Assembly: GCA_905234485.1 (NCBI GenBank)
Contig: CAJOHV010000034.1
Location: forward strand, 1-33,987
Origin: an uncultured Bacteroidales bacterium
GTDB lineage: Bacteria > Bacteroidota > Bacteroidia > Bacteroidales > UBA932
Reading direction: 5' to 3'
DNA: 33,987 nt
Part shown: in pieces, positions 24,560 to 33,800 of the stretch
Layout: every line of letters starts with the position of its first letter
Position numbering within the stretch: position 1 is the first letter of the stretch
Notes under the pieces: model-generated
The model's database searches: none
Told to the model about the DNA's origin: nothing
Seen by the model: the letters and a program-made list of their open reading frames with translations, nothing else
Position numbers and translations under genes: made by a program

Positions 24560-25289
24560 AGTCGTCTGCCTTGAGCGAGGCGCCGCCGATCAGGCCGCCG
24601 TCGATATCAGGCTTTGCAAACAACTCTCCGGCATTCGAAGGCTTGCAAGATCCGCCATAGAGGATGGTGGTGTCGTCTGCGACCTTTGCACCGAACATAT
24701 CCTTAAGGAGTCCGCGGATGTAGGCGTGGATTTCTTCAGCCTGCTCTGCGGTCGCGGTCTTGCCCGTGCCGATAGCCCAGACGGGCTCGTAGGCGATGAC
24801 GATCGATGCCATGTCTTCAGCGGTGAAGTGGCTCAGGACGTTCTTGGTCTGGGCCTCGACCACTGCGAAGTGCTTGCCGGCCTCTCTCTCATCAAGATTT
24901 TCACCCACGCAGAGGATGACCTTCAGGCCCTCGGCGAGAGCGAGTTTGGTTTTCTCCACGAGTTTCTCATCAGTCTCGCCGTAGTACTGGCGACGCTCGG
25001 AGTGACCGAGGATGGTGTACTCACAGCCAACGCTCTTGAGCATGGCGGCCGACACTTCGCCGGTGTAGGCTCCCTTCTCCTTGTCTGCGCAGTTCTCTGC
25101 GGAAAGGGCTACGCGAGTTCCTTTCACGACTTCATTGACGGGCCAAAGATGAGTAAACGGAGTTGCAATCACGAGGCCGACCTGGGCCGGGACCTTTGCG
25201 CTTGCTGCCACAACAGCCTTTGCAAGTTCTACTCCTTCGGGAACGGTGGTGTTCATTTTCCAGTTTCCCGCGACAATTTTCTTTCTCAT
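24534..25289 (-). CDS. tpiA: triose-phosphate isomerase
   Basis: TpiA interconverts dihydroxyacetone phosphate and glyceraldehyde 3-phosphate in glycolysis. The 251-residue protein carries the catalytic Lys in AGNWKMN, the His in ILGHSERR, the Glu in [12 protein letters not shown], and the phosphate-binding YGGSCKPSN and GLIGGASL blocks. Length is standard. It is a single-gene unit with a TAAATTTG box 34 bases upstream, divergent from tyrS. Confidence 0.98.
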   Translation of the reverse strand: MRKKIVAGNWKMNTTVPEGVELAKAVVAASAKVPAQVGLVIATPFTHLWPVNEVVKGTRVALSAENCADKEKGAYTGEVSAAMLKSVGCEYTILGHSERRQYYGETDEKLVEKTKLALAEGLKVILCVGENLDEREAGKHFAVVEAQTKNVLSHFTAEDMASIVIAYEPVWAIGTGKTATAEQAEEIHAYIRGLLKDMFGAKVADDTTILYGGSCKPSNAGELFAKPDIDGGLIGGASLKADDFIGIALSF

Positions 25290-25323
25290 TACTTATAAAT
25301 GGTTTAGTGAATTTTCAATCAAG

Positions 25324-25331
25324 CAAATTTA
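25324..25331 (-). promoter_or_regulatory. -7 box for tpiA (TAAATTTG)
   Basis: TAAATTTG on the minus strand gives a leader of about 30 bases. The divergent tyrS box begins 12 bases away. Confidence 0.65.
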
Positions 25332-25343
25332 ACTATTATTTGC

Positions 25344-25351
25344 TAAATTTG
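25344..25351 (+). promoter_or_regulatory. -7 box for tyrS operon (TAAATTTG)
   Basis: TAAATTTG on the plus strand ends 21 bases before the tyrS ATG at 25373. Confidence 0.65.
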
Positions 25352-25372
25352 TGGACTTTAGATTATCATTCG

Positions 25373-26662
25373 ATGAAGAATTTTGTTCAGGAACTCAAAT
25401 GGAGAGGGATGATCAAAGACATCACCCCCGGGACGGAAGAAGAACTCTCGAAAGGTCCGATGGCGGCATATGTGGGAATCGACCCCACGGGAGACAGCCT
25501 TCACATCGGTCACCTCGTCAGCATAATGATCCTCAAGCATTTCCAGGAATGCGGAAACAAGCCCTATGCACTCGTGGGCGGAGCCACCGGCATGATCGGC
25601 GATCCTTCGATGAAAAGCCAGGAGCGCAATCTTCTGGACGAGAAGACTCTTGCGCACAATGTGGAATGCATCAAGGCCCAACTTTCCCGCTTCCTCGATT
25701 TCGAGTCTGACGCTCCCAATAAAGCGGAATTGGTCAACAATTACGACTGGATGAAGGACTACACCTTCATCAATTTCACCCGTGATATAGGCAAACTCAT
25801 CACGGTGAACTATATGATGAGCAAGGATTCTGTGAAGAAGCGCCTCAGCCGCGATTCCTCCGAGGGAATGTCCTTCACCGAATTCACATACCAGTTGCTC
25901 CAGGGCTACGATTTCCTCTACCTCTACGAGCACAACGACGTCCGCATGCAACTCGGCGGAGCGGACCAGTGGGGTAACATCACCACCGGCACCGAACTCA
26001 TCCGTCGCGTGCTCGGCAAGGAAGCCTTCGCGCTCACCTGCCCCCTCATCACCAAGGCGGACGGCGGCAAATTCGGAAAGACCGAGAAAGGCAATATCTG
26101 GCTCGACCCGGAGCGTACCAGCCCTTACCAGTTCTACCAGTTCTGGCTCAATGTCAGCGACGAAGATGCAGCGCGCTATGTGAAAATCTTCACGATGCTC
26201 GACCGGCAGACGATTGAATCTGCGATCGCCGAGCACGCTGAAGATCCAGGCCAGCGCCGCCTCCAGAAACTCCTCGCGAAGGAAGTCACCATCATGGTCC
26301 ACGGCGAGAAGGAGTACGAAAACGCGGTGAAAGCCTCCCAGATGCTATTCGGCAAGGCCACTGCGGAGGATCTTCGCAGCCTGGATGAAAAGACCTTCCT
26401 GGCGGTGTTCGACGGCGTTCCTACCTTCGACGTGGAGCGCGCGAAACTCCCGGTAGGCATCCTTGATTTCCTCGCAGTGGAGACTCAGGTCTTCCCTTCC
26501 AAGGGCGAAGCCCGCAAGATGATCCAGGGCAACGGATTCTCGCTCAACAAGGAGAAAATCACCGACATAGCCCGCGAGATTTCTGAAGCGGACATTATCG
26601 ACGGCAAATACATCCTCGCCCAGAAAGGCAAGAAGGATTATTACATCATCAACATAAAATAA
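25373..26662 (+). CDS. tyrS: tyrosyl-tRNA synthetase
   Basis: This class I enzyme charges tRNA-Tyr. The 429-residue protein has the HIGH motif in DSLHIGHL near residue 45, the tyrosine-binding block [14 protein letters not shown] near 193, and the KMSKS equivalent KFGKTEKG near 231. A C-terminal S4 RNA-binding domain occupies about 360-429 ([30 protein letters not shown]). The ATG at 25373 is chosen because the longer frame would cross the tpiA promoter and coding region. rbfA follows by six bases. Confidence 0.97.
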   Translation: MKNFVQELKWRGMIKDITPGTEEELSKGPMAAYVGIDPTGDSLHIGHLVSIMILKHFQECGNKPYALVGGATGMIGDPSMKSQERNLLDEKTLAHNVECIKAQLSRFLDFESDAPNKAELVNNYDWMKDYTFINFTRDIGKLITVNYMMSKDSVKKRLSRDSSEGMSFTEFTYQLLQGYDFLYLYEHNDVRMQLGGADQWGNITTGTELIRRVLGKEAFALTCPLITKADGGKFGKTEKGNIWLDPERTSPYQFYQFWLNVSDEDAARYVKIFTMLDRQTIESAIAEHAEDPGQRRLQKLLAKEVTIMVHGEKEYENAVKASQMLFGKATAEDLRSLDEKTFLAVFDGVPTFDVERAKLPVGILDFLAVETQVFPSKGEARKMIQGNGFSLNKEKITDIAREISEADIIDGKYILAQKGKKDYYIINIK

Positions 26663-26668
26663 ACTGAT

Positions 26669-27013
26669 ATGGAAGGACAGTCCACCAGACAGCAGAAGGT
26701 TGGCAGAGAGCTTCAGCGCGACCTTGCCGAGATTATCAGGAGCAAGGGAATGGCCGCATTCGGCGGCGCGATGGTGACCGTCAGCGAGGTCAGGGTCAGC
26801 CCGGACCTCAGCATCGCCAAGGTTTATGTGAGCATCTTCCCTTCCGACAAGCAGGAAGCGGTAATGAAACTTCTTGAAGAAAACAACAAAGCCATCAGGG
26901 GCGAGTTGGGCAGGAAGGTTGCCAAGCAACTCCGCATAGTCCCGGAACTGGATTTCTATCTGGACACCACCCTGGACTATGTCGAGCACATAGAAGAATT
27001 ACTCAAAAAATAG
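26669..27013 (+). CDS. rbfA: ribosome-binding factor A
   Basis: RbfA helps mature the 30S subunit, acting near the 5' end of 16S rRNA. The 114-residue KH-like protein shows the family pattern: QQKVGRELQRDLAEII at the start, the VTVSEVRVSPDLSIAKVYVS block near 36, and LRIVPELDFYLDTTLDYVEHIEELL at the end. Length is normal. It is in the tyrS operon, six bases after tyrS and six before the permease gene. Confidence 0.96.
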   Translation: MEGQSTRQQKVGRELQRDLAEIIRSKGMAAFGGAMVTVSEVRVSPDLSIAKVYVSIFPSDKQEAVMKLLEENNKAIRGELGRKVAKQLRIVPELDFYLDTTLDYVEHIEELLKK

Positions 27014-27019
27014 CCTCCC

Positions 27020-28123
27020 TTGGGTGTAGCGGGTAAAATAGCCGGACGCTATCTGTTCTCCGGCAAGTCCCGGAGTGTGATCAGTTGGATCTCCGGAATC
27101 AGCGCCGCCGGAATGGCGCTGGGTACCGCTGCGCTGATAGTGATACTTTCAGTCTACAACGGTTTCGACCGCATTATCAGGGAGAATCTGGATGCCAGTT
27201 CGCCGGATATGGTCGTCAAACCTGTCGCGGGAAAGACCTTTACTTGCGACACGGAGGCCTTCGCGGCGGTCGCGGGGCTGCCGGGCGTGGTGTCCGCGGA
27301 CGGAGTCCTCGAGGAGACGGTCGCCGCCCGCTATGGCGACCGCCAGACTATCACCAGAATTCGCGGCCTGGAGGGCGCCTGGCAGTGCAATGTCAGTTCT
27401 GCCCTGGCCTCCGAACTGGGAATCAGGACCTTCTTCTCCCAGCATCTCGCCCTCTTCTTCCCCAGCAAGTCCGAGAGTTTCTCTATGGCCAACCCGGGAG
27501 CCTCTCTGGAAACCATCCAACTGAGGCCGAAGGAGATTATTTCCTCTGACGAGAGTTTCGTGGTGGTGCCTATCGACAAAGCCCGCGAACTGCTCCACAT
27601 AGAGTCGGAAGTCACTTCCTTTGAAATCTATGGAGACCAGGTCTCCGTCAAACTCGTCCGCGAACTGCTCGGGCCTGATTTCGAAGTTCTGGACAGATAT
27701 CAGCAGCATCCTTCAATCTACAAAATGATGCGCTACGAAAAGGCCGCAATCTACTCCATACTCATTTTCGTGGTGCTGATAGTGGCCTTCAACATCTTCG
27801 GTTCGCTCTCGATGCTCATCATCGACAAGACGGACGACATACGCACCCTCAGCAGCATGGGCGCATCGGACGCCCTAATTCGCCGCACCTTCTGGCTCGA
27901 AGGCTGGTTCGTGTCGCTGCTCGGGCTCGTAATCGGCATGGCCGCAGGCGTTGCGCTGGCGCTCATCCAGCAGCACACCGGCTTCGTGAAGATGCCCGGC
28001 AATTATCTCGCTTCCGCCTACCCCGTTGTGCTTAAATGGACCGACGTGCTGCTCACAGCGGCCGGAGTGGCCCTGATCGGAGCCCTTATATCGACAATAA
28101 GCATAAAAGAAATAAAGCAATGA
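27020..28123 (+). CDS. LolC/LolE-type ABC transporter permease (TTG start)
   Basis: The 367-residue protein has the FtsX/MacB permease topology: one membrane helix near 22-45, a periplasmic domain of about 190 residues, and three helices in the C-terminal third (near 245-270, 295-320 and 340-360). SGKSRSVISWISGISAAGMALGTAALI is the LolC/E-type opening. In this family such permeases extract lipoproteins from the inner membrane for transport to the outer membrane. The only in-frame starts are TTG at 27020 or an ATG inside the first helix, so TTG is chosen. The partner ATPase is not in the window. Confidence 0.88.
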   Translation: MGVAGKIAGRYLFSGKSRSVISWISGISAAGMALGTAALIVILSVYNGFDRIIRENLDASSPDMVVKPVAGKTFTCDTEAFAAVAGLPGVVSADGVLEETVAARYGDRQTITRIRGLEGAWQCNVSSALASELGIRTFFSQHLALFFPSKSESFSMANPGASLETIQLRPKEIISSDESFVVVPIDKARELLHIESEVTSFEIYGDQVSVKLVRELLGPDFEVLDRYQQHPSIYKMMRYEKAAIYSILIFVVLIVAFNIFGSLSMLIIDKTDDIRTLSSMGASDALIRRTFWLEGWFVSLLGLVIGMAAGVALALIQQHTGFVKMPGNYLASAYPVVLKWTDVLLTAAGVALIGALISTISIKEIKQ

Positions 28124-29466
28124 AACGACTGATCGCCCTTGCCGCCGCAGCCCTGTTCTGCGCCGGCGCTTTTGCCCAGAATGGAGGCATCGATTCCCTG
28201 ATGCTTCAGACCATTCGTCAGGGTTATGCGAACACCGCGGCCGACAAAGCCGTGCGCAACGCCCTCAACGCCGCTTCACTCAACACCCTGGCCGTGAACG
28301 CCGAGAATATGGCTATGATAGACACGGACTTTTCTGACCGTGTGATGACCTTCGGCATCACAGACCAGAAGCAGTCCGGCCGCTGCTGGCTCTTCACGGG
28401 CCTCAACGTTCTCCGCGCCGCGTTGATAGACAAGAACAATCTCACCGGCTTCAAGTTCTCGCAGAGTTACTCCTTCTTCTACGACCAACTTGAGAAGTCC
28501 AACCTGTTCCTTCAGGCGATTATCGACACCCGCGATCTGCCCATCGACGATCGTCAGGTGGACTGGCTGCTCAGCAATCCCATCGGCGACGGCGGCACCT
28601 TCACCGGCGTGGCCAATCTGGTTATGAAATACGGTGCAGTACCCGCCGAAGTGATGCCCGAATCACTCATCGCGAACAGCACCTCGCAGTTGAATACCCA
28701 ACTCAAGACCATCCTCAGGCAGGATGCCCTCGCCCTTCGCGACGCCAGGTGCGTCAAATGCGCCCGGAAACTCAAGGTGCAGATGCTCTCGGAGATTTAC
28801 CGCATCCTCTGCCTGGCATACGGCGAACCGCCTCAGGAGTTCGAATGGAACGGAAAGACCTACACCCCGGTGCAGTTCTATCAGGAGATGGTGGGCTTCG
28901 ATCTCAACCACGACTATGTGATGCTGATGAACGATCCCAGCCGCGAGTACTACAAACTCTATGAGATCGAGTACGACCGTCACCTCTACGACGGCGACAA
29001 CTGGCTCTACCTCAACCTCCCCATCGACCGCATCAAGGAGATGGCTATCGCCTCCATCAAGGACAACAACGCTATGTATTTCTCCTGCGACGTGGGCAAG
29101 TTCCTGGACCGCAAGAAGGGTGTGGCCGACCTGGCCAACTTCGACTACGAGTCGCTGCTTGGAGTCAAGTACACGATGGACAAGAAGCAGCGCATCCAGA
29201 CCCACGCCAGCGGCTCATCTCACGCGATGACGCTGATCGCCGTGGACCTCAAGGACGGTAAACCCGTCAAGTGGATGGTGGAGAACAGTTGGGGCGAGGC
29301 TTCCGGTTACCACGGCAACCTCATTATGACCGACGAATGGTTCGACGAATATATGTTCAGGCTGGTCGTCGAACGCAAATACATCCCTGAGGATCTGCTG
29401 GGCTACCTTGATCAGGAACCGATCAAACTTCCCGCCTGGGATCCGATGTTCCTCGGAGAAGAATAA
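28120..29466 (+). CDS. exported C1B aminopeptidase (bleomycin hydrolase/PepC family)
   Basis: The 448-residue protein is a papain-fold peptidase of family C1B with the catalytic Cys89 in QKQSGRCWLF, His368 in SSHAMTL and Asn389 in VENSWGE. A signal peptide (MKRLIALAAAALFCAGAFA) precedes the domain, so unlike cytoplasmic PepC it is exported to the periplasm or beyond. The C-terminal residues end in GEE rather than a longer regulatory arm. The ATG at 28120 overlaps the permease stop (ATGA); the longer frame upstream lies within the permease gene. A strong terminator follows two bases after the stop. Confidence 0.95.
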   Translation: MKRLIALAAAALFCAGAFAQNGGIDSLMLQTIRQGYANTAADKAVRNALNAASLNTLAVNAENMAMIDTDFSDRVMTFGITDQKQSGRCWLFTGLNVLRAALIDKNNLTGFKFSQSYSFFYDQLEKSNLFLQAIIDTRDLPIDDRQVDWLLSNPIGDGGTFTGVANLVMKYGAVPAEVMPESLIANSTSQLNTQLKTILRQDALALRDARCVKCARKLKVQMLSEIYRILCLAYGEPPQEFEWNGKTYTPVQFYQEMVGFDLNHDYVMLMNDPSREYYKLYEIEYDRHLYDGDNWLYLNLPIDRIKEMAIASIKDNNAMYFSCDVGKFLDRKKGVADLANFDYESLLGVKYTMDKKQRIQTHASGSSHAMTLIAVDLKDGKPVKWMVENSWGEASGYHGNLIMTDEWFDEYMFRLVVERKYIPEDLLGYLDQEPIKLPAWDPMFLGEE

Positions 29467-29467
29467 C

Positions 29468-29500
29468 AAAAAAGGGTTGGCGCATTGCCAACCCTTTTTT
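29468..29500. terminator. bidirectional rho-independent terminator
   Basis: Six A, then GGGTTGGC-GCATT-GCCAACCC, then six T: a perfect 8-bp stem with a 5-base loop and flanking A/T tracts. It works on paper in both directions, ending the tyrS-to-peptidase operon (plus) and rpmH (minus). Confidence 0.92.
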
Positions 29501-29524
29501 AATCGAAACGCCGGAGCGCATCAA

Positions 29525-29677
29525 TTAAAAGCGGTCTTCGGAAGAAACTGTGAGTTTCTTGCGGCCGTGACGGCGACGCGCTGCAAGAACGCGGCGGCCG
29601 TTTGCAGTAGCCATACGCTCACGGAAACCGTGCTTGTTGACTCTCTTGCGACGTGAGGGTTGGAATGTCCTTTTCAT
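29525..29677 (-). CDS. rpmH: 50S ribosomal protein L34
   Basis: The minus strand encodes a 50-residue protein, [19 protein letters not shown] at the start, then [21 protein letters not shown], which is ribosomal protein L34. It is the small basic protein of the large subunit and has its normal length plus a short tail (TVSSEDRF). It sits between the bidirectional terminator and rsmG. A TATCTTTG box lies 36 bases upstream. Confidence 0.97.
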   Translation of the reverse strand: MKRTFQPSRRKRVNKHGFRERMATANGRRVLAARRRHGRKKLTVSSEDRF

Positions 29678-29713
29678 ATCTATCTATTTTTTTGTTTTTC
29701 GATTTTGGGAGGG

Positions 29714-29721
29714 CAAAGATA
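29714..29721 (-). promoter_or_regulatory. -7 box for rpmH (TATCTTTG)
   Basis: TATCTTTG on the minus strand ends 36 bases before the rpmH ATG. The box abuts the rsmG stop codon at 29722. Confidence 0.65.
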
Positions 29722-30324
29722 TTATTTTCTTATTTCAATTACAAATTTTTCTGCGAAATAATCGTCTTTAAGCCAATCATTTATAGGCCACACGCTGACC
29801 TTCGCGGGATCCACCTTGCATTTGGCGCACATCTGCTCGATTTCAGCAAGGACATCGCCGCCCTTCAGATAGAGTATCCCCTTTTTGAATTTCCCCTTCA
29901 CCCAGGGATAAAAAGCGTCCAGAGAGGTGACGGCGCGGGAAATCACCCAGTCGTAAGGGCCGGGCAGATTCTCCGCCCTGGAGTTGACGCAGGTAACGTT
30001 CTTCAGTTTGAGATCCTTCGCAACGGCGTGCGCGACCTTCACTTTTTTCGCGATTGAATCGCATAGCGTGAAATGGCAGGACGGCATCACCATCGCCAGC
30101 GGAATTCCGGGAAAACCGCCGCCTGTGCCCAGGTCGAAGAACTCCAGTCCGTCTTCAAGCAGAGCGTGCTCTTCCATATACTTATGAATCGCCAGCGAAT
30201 GAAGGATATGATGCTCGAACAGATTGTCTATGTCTTTCCTCGAGACGACATTGATCTTCTCGTTCCACTCGCGGTAGAGTTCGCACATCTTCGCGAATTC
30301 TTTCTTGCTAGGCATCCTGCTCAT
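29722..30324 (-). CDS. rsmG: 16S rRNA (guanine527-N7)-methyltransferase RsmG
   Basis: RsmG (GidB) makes m7G527 in 16S rRNA, a target of streptomycin resistance mutations. The 200-residue product has the EWNEKINVVSRKD segment near 18, HILHSLA near 39, the SAM motif FFDLGTGGGFPGIPLA near 63 and SRAVTSLDAF near 128. The first ATG (30324) overlaps the sigma factor end by 17 bases; a second ATG three codons later (30315) is equally usable. It is in the polA-sigma-rsmG operon. Confidence 0.95.
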   Translation of the reverse strand: MSRMPSKKEFAKMCELYREWNEKINVVSRKDIDNLFEHHILHSLAIHKYMEEHALLEDGLEFFDLGTGGGFPGIPLAMVMPSCHFTLCDSIAKKVKVAHAVAKDLKLKNVTCVNSRAENLPGPYDWVISRAVTSLDAFYPWVKGKFKKGILYLKGGDVLAEIEQMCAKCKVDPAKVSVWPINDWLKDDYFAEKFVIEIRK

Positions 30325-30904
30325 CGCGTTTCATCTTTTCTATGAGGTCCTTTGCGCGGCGGATTCGCGTACGCACTGTATTCAATTCAAGACCGAGTTC
30401 ATCCGAGATCTCCTTGTACTGGAGACCGTCGATCAGGCGCTTGCGGGCCACTTCCCTGTAGAGGTCCGGCAGACCGTCCACATAGGCGCGTGTGCGCAAT
30501 TCGTCCTCATCGCGGATGATGGAGTCCAAAGCGTCGGTTTCCACTTCCGCGATGGTCTCGTCCACTGAAACGGTCTGCAGATTGTCATCGAGCGACACGG
30601 TCTCCCGCCCGGCGCGCTTCTCCGCTTCTATGGTATCCAGCGCGGTGTTGTGTGCGATAGTCTTCAGCCAGGTGCTGAACTGGCTGCGTGACGGATCATA
30701 ACTCTTGATCTGGCGGAAAGCCTTCTCGAAACTGCGCGAGCAGATGTCGTCGATGAAGAAATCGTCCAGATTCTTCATCGTGGATTTGAGATAGGCGCGC
30801 AGGGCATCGATATGAGTGTCCCAGAGCGCGGTGAAGGCCGCGCCGTCGCCTATGATGGCGAGCCTCACCAGTTCGTCAATGGGCCTCGAGCCAGTTTTTG
30901 CCAT
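30308..30904 (-). CDS. ECF-type sigma-70 family RNA polymerase sigma factor
   Basis: The 198-residue protein has a sigma region 2 (about 40-100: DDFFIDDICSRSFEKAFRQIK, then FSTWLKTIAHN) and a region 4 (about 138-192: LPDLYREVARKRLIDGLQYKEISDELGLELNTVRTRIRRAK), joined by an acidic linker. This is the two-domain ECF layout. No anti-sigma factor gene is adjacent, so its control and targets are unknown. Its ATG lies 29 bases inside the 3' end of polA, so it is translated with polA. Confidence 0.92.
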   Translation of the reverse strand: MAKTGSRPIDELVRLAIIGDGAAFTALWDTHIDALRAYLKSTMKNLDDFFIDDICSRSFEKAFRQIKSYDPSRSQFSTWLKTIAHNTALDTIEAEKRAGRETVSLDDNLQTVSVDETIAEVETDALDSIIRDEDELRTRAYVDGLPDLYREVARKRLIDGLQYKEISDELGLELNTVRTRIRRAKDLIEKMKRDEQDA

Positions 30905-33551
30905 AGTTGCATTCGACTGTGAGCGGGACGCTGAGGGCCATAACCCCCTCCATCTGCTCGGTTAGTATTCTCTTAACGGGCTGAATCTCGTCTTCGGGCA
31001 CTTCCAGCACAAGTTCGTCGTGGATCTGAAGGACCATACGGCTACGGAGCCCCTGCTCGCGCAACGCCTGGTCCACGCCTATCATCGCGAGTTTGATAAT
31101 GTCCGCCGCCGAGCCCTGGATAGGCGCATTCACGGCGTTGCGCTCGGCCATAGCCCTGATGTTGCCGTTGTGCGAATTCACGTCCGGCACATAGCGGCGG
31201 CGGCCGAAGATCGTTTCCACATAGCCCGTGCGGCGCGCGGATTCGAGCGTGCCGTCGATGAACGAGCGTATGGTCGGGAACGAAGCGAAATAGTCGTCGA
31301 TTATCTGCGCGGCCACCTTGCGGGAAACGTGCAGCCTCTGCGCGAGTCCGAACGACGAGATGCCGTACATGATTCCGAAGTTGGCCGTCTTCGCGACACG
31401 ACGGTCGTCCGGAGTCACGTCCGCCAGGGGCTTGTGGAATATCTTCGCGGCCATGGCAGCGTGCACGTCCTGCCCCTCGCGGAAGGCCTGCCTCATATGT
31501 TCGTCACCGCAGAGGTGGGCCATCAGGCGCAGTTCTATCTGCGAATAGTCCGCAGACATAATCACGCTGCCCTTCGGGGCCGTGAAGGCCTTGCGTATCT
31601 CGCGGCCCTGCTCCGTGCGGACCGGTATGTTCTGCAAGTTCGGATTCGAACTGCTCAGGCGACCGGTGCTGGTCAGAGCCTGATTGAAGGTTGTATGCAC
31701 ACGGCCATCTTTCGCGCTTATGTAGCCCGGAAGCGGCTCTATATAGGTCGAGAGGAGTTTCTTCGTGCCGCGATAATCCAGAATCGCATCGATGATCGGA
31801 CTGGCGTCGCGGTATTTCAGCAGGGTCTCCTCATCCGTGGGCCAGGAGCCTTTCGCGGGCTTTTTTGCCTGGGGATCGATGCGTAGTTTCTCGAACAGGA
31901 CCTCGCCTATCTGCTTGGGAGACGATACATTGAGAGTGGGTACTCCGGCGAGTTCGCGAACTTCGGCTTCTTTTTCCAGCACAGTCTTGCGAAGGCCGTC
32001 GGCGAAGTCTTTCAGGGAGGCGGGATCGATTCGAACGCCTATCTGCTCCATACGGGCGAGAACCTTAATGAGGGGTTCTTCAATCTTCTCGTAAAGTTCC
32101 GCAGCCTTGCCGTCGCCCAGTTCGCCTCGGAGTTTTTCCGCCAGAAGGAACACGATCACCGCCTCGCGAGAGTCGGGCTTTTCGCTCACCGCCTCACCGT
32201 CCGCGTCGAACAGGCTGCCGAGATCCTCTTCCTGCTTCTGCCCTTCCAGCGAGACTCCCAGATAGTGCTCGGCCAGCAAATCCAATTGGTGGCTTCGCTC
32301 AGGATTCAGCAAATAGTGCATCAGTTCGGAGTCCAGCAAACGGCCCTGCAACTCGATTCCCTCGGCCGCCAGTTCATTCATCTGGCTCTTCATACTGAAC
32401 CCGCACTTCACTATATTTTTATCTGTCAGAATCTCTTTGAAATCCTTAGCCTTGGCAGTGCCCGCCTTAGAACCTGTCGCGAGCGTGACCTTTCCATTCG
32501 ACACCACCACGGCGCACTTGCCCAGTTCCTTCACCTCAGCCGCAATCTCCGCCGCGGGCACTTCCAGGTACTCCAACTCCCCTATCGCCTGATGCTCGAA
32601 CAGAGCGGGCTCGGGAAGATCATCGGAGACCGGTGCGGGCGCCGAGACGACAGGCGCAACGCTTTCAGCGCGCGGAACGTCGCCCCAGATCTTCGCCACA
32701 TGCCTCTTCAGCGAGGGCATCTCATAGCGGTCCAGCCAACCCGTCAATTCGGGGCCGACTGCCGGATTGAGTATCATCTGATCGGCGGTGACCATCAGAG
32801 GGATATCGGTCTTGATCGTAACGAGTTTCTTGCTGAGCGGCAGATGGTCCATCGCCGCTTTGAACATCTCCTGCTGCTTGGGTGTGAGTTCGCTAAGGTG
32901 GGCATAGATATTCTCCACCGAGCCATATTTGGCGAGGAACTTCGCCGCGCCCACTGGCCCGACGCCCTGCACTCCCGGCACATTGTCCGCCGAGTCGCCG
33001 CAGAGCGTGAGGATGTCGATAATCTGCCCCGGGCTGTTGATGTTGTACTTCTCGCAAATCTCGCGAACGCCGTAGACTTCGTTGTCCGTGCCGCCCTTGC
33101 CCGGCTTATACTGCCAGATGTGCGGTTCGATCAGCTGGCCGTAGTCCTTGTCCGGCGTGACCATGTACACGTCGAAGCCTTCGCCCGCCGAGCGCTTGGC
33201 CATCGAGCCGATGACATCGTCCGCCTCGAAGCCCCCGACCATCAGCACGGGTATACCCATGGCCTTGACTATTCCCGACAGCGGCTCCAGCGCATCAATC
33301 ACCAATTGCGGAGTCTCGGCGCGATTTGCCTTGTATTCCGGATACAACTGGTTGCGGAACGTCCCTCCCGGAGGATCGAACGCCACTGCAATGTGGCTAG
33401 GTTTCTCCCTCTCGATGAGTTCGAGCAGATATTTCGTGAAGCCGAACAGTATCGAGGTGTCCTCCCCCTTGCTGTTCACCATCGGCCTCCCGAGGAACGC
33501 GTAATACATCTTGAAGATCAGCGCGTGACCGTCTATCAGAAAAAGTTTCAT
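30876..33551 (-). CDS. polA: DNA polymerase I (proofreading residues absent)
   Basis: The 891-residue enzyme fills gaps and removes RNA primers. The 5'-3' nuclease domain covers about 1-290 (LIDGHALIFKMYYAFLG, GFEADDVIGS, CGDSADNVPGVQGVGP). The polymerase domain holds motif A SADYSQIELR, motif B KTANFGIMYG and motif C QIHDELVLE. The middle 3'-5' exonuclease-like domain (about 345-510) lacks the DxE pair: the strand reads CAVVVSNGKV where E. coli has a DTET motif, and the later conserved Asp region is also changed. It therefore probably does not proofread. The ATG at 33551 follows a TATCTTTG box by eight bases. Confidence 0.97.
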   Translation of the reverse strand: MKLFLIDGHALIFKMYYAFLGRPMVNSKGEDTSILFGFTKYLLELIEREKPSHIAVAFDPPGGTFRNQLYPEYKANRAETPQLVIDALEPLSGIVKAMGIPVLMVGGFEADDVIGSMAKRSAGEGFDVYMVTPDKDYGQLIEPHIWQYKPGKGGTDNEVYGVREICEKYNINSPGQIIDILTLCGDSADNVPGVQGVGPVGAAKFLAKYGSVENIYAHLSELTPKQQEMFKAAMDHLPLSKKLVTIKTDIPLMVTADQMILNPAVGPELTGWLDRYEMPSLKRHVAKIWGDVPRAESVAPVVSAPAPVSDDLPEPALFEHQAIGELEYLEVPAAEIAAEVKELGKCAVVVSNGKVTLATGSKAGTAKAKDFKEILTDKNIVKCGFSMKSQMNELAAEGIELQGRLLDSELMHYLLNPERSHQLDLLAEHYLGVSLEGQKQEEDLGSLFDADGEAVSEKPDSREAVIVFLLAEKLRGELGDGKAAELYEKIEEPLIKVLARMEQIGVRIDPASLKDFADGLRKTVLEKEAEVRELAGVPTLNVSSPKQIGEVLFEKLRIDPQAKKPAKGSWPTDEETLLKYRDASPIIDAILDYRGTKKLLSTYIEPLPGYISAKDGRVHTTFNQALTSTGRLSSSNPNLQNIPVRTEQGREIRKAFTAPKGSVIMSADYSQIELRLMAHLCGDEHMRQAFREGQDVHAAMAAKIFHKPLADVTPDDRRVAKTANFGIMYGISSFGLAQRLHVSRKVAAQIIDDYFASFPTIRSFIDGTLESARRTGYVETIFGRRRYVPDVNSHNGNIRAMAERNAVNAPIQGSAADIIKLAMIGVDQALREQGLRSRMVLQIHDELVLEVPEDEIQPVKRILTEQMEGVMALSVPLTVECNYGKNWLEAH

Positions 33552-33559
33552 ACGAGTTT

Positions 33560-33567
33560 CAAAGATA
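33560..33567 (-). promoter_or_regulatory. -7 box for polA operon (TATCTTTG)
   Basis: TATCTTTG on the minus strand ends eight bases before the polA ATG at 33551, implying a near-leaderless transcript for polA-sigma-rsmG. Confidence 0.7.
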
Positions 33568-33624
33568 GTGAAACTTTTTGGCTTATTGTGGCCGCTATCA
33601 ACGCATTTATTCTCATTTATTCGA

Positions 33625-33655
33625 CAAATAAAGAGCAAGCCCAACGACCTGCTCT
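33625..33655 (-). terminator. possible terminator after the Rpn remnant
   Basis: AGAGCA (33632-33637) and TGCTCT (33650-33655) form a 6-bp stem; on the minus strand TTATTTG follows. It lies 23 bases past the stop codon of the Rpn remnant and may have been that gene's terminator. Confidence 0.4.
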
Positions 33656-33677
33656 ATTCATGATGTTAATTAACTGA

Positions 33678-33791
33678 TTAAAGCGCTTCGATTTGCTCAA
33701 TCGGTAATCCTGTTGCCTCGGCAATGGTACCAACCGGAACTCCAAGACCTTTAAACTTCTTTGCCATTACGAGCCTCTCTTCTTCGCGATT
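33678..33791 (-). pseudogene. 3' remnant of an Rpn-family nuclease/transposase gene
   Basis: Reading left from 33791, the minus strand encodes 37 residues, NREEERLVMAKKFKGLG then VPVGTIAEATGLPIEQIEAL, and a stop. This is the typical C-terminal tail of Rpn/PD-(D/E)XK family recombination-promoting nucleases: a charged REEE helix, then a small helix-turn-helix-like unit ending in TGLxxEEIExL. The catalytic domain is missing. The frame meets a stop at 33792-33794, and beyond it the sequence is no longer coding but highly structured. The gene appears to have been cut by whatever lies to the right. Confidence 0.65.
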
Positions 33792-33800
33792 TTAGAAATA

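Noticed and set aside
32265..33677. A 470-codon open frame on the plus strand across polA
   Set aside because: It is antisense to the conserved 5' two thirds of polA, with no recognisable domain; it exists because stop codons are rare opposite the codons used here.
33678..33791. A complete small protein starting at the internal ATG near 33767
   Set aside because: The 29 residues from that Met are only the tail unit of Rpn-family proteins and continue upstream in the same frame as the typical charged REEE helix, so this is a remnant rather than a gene.
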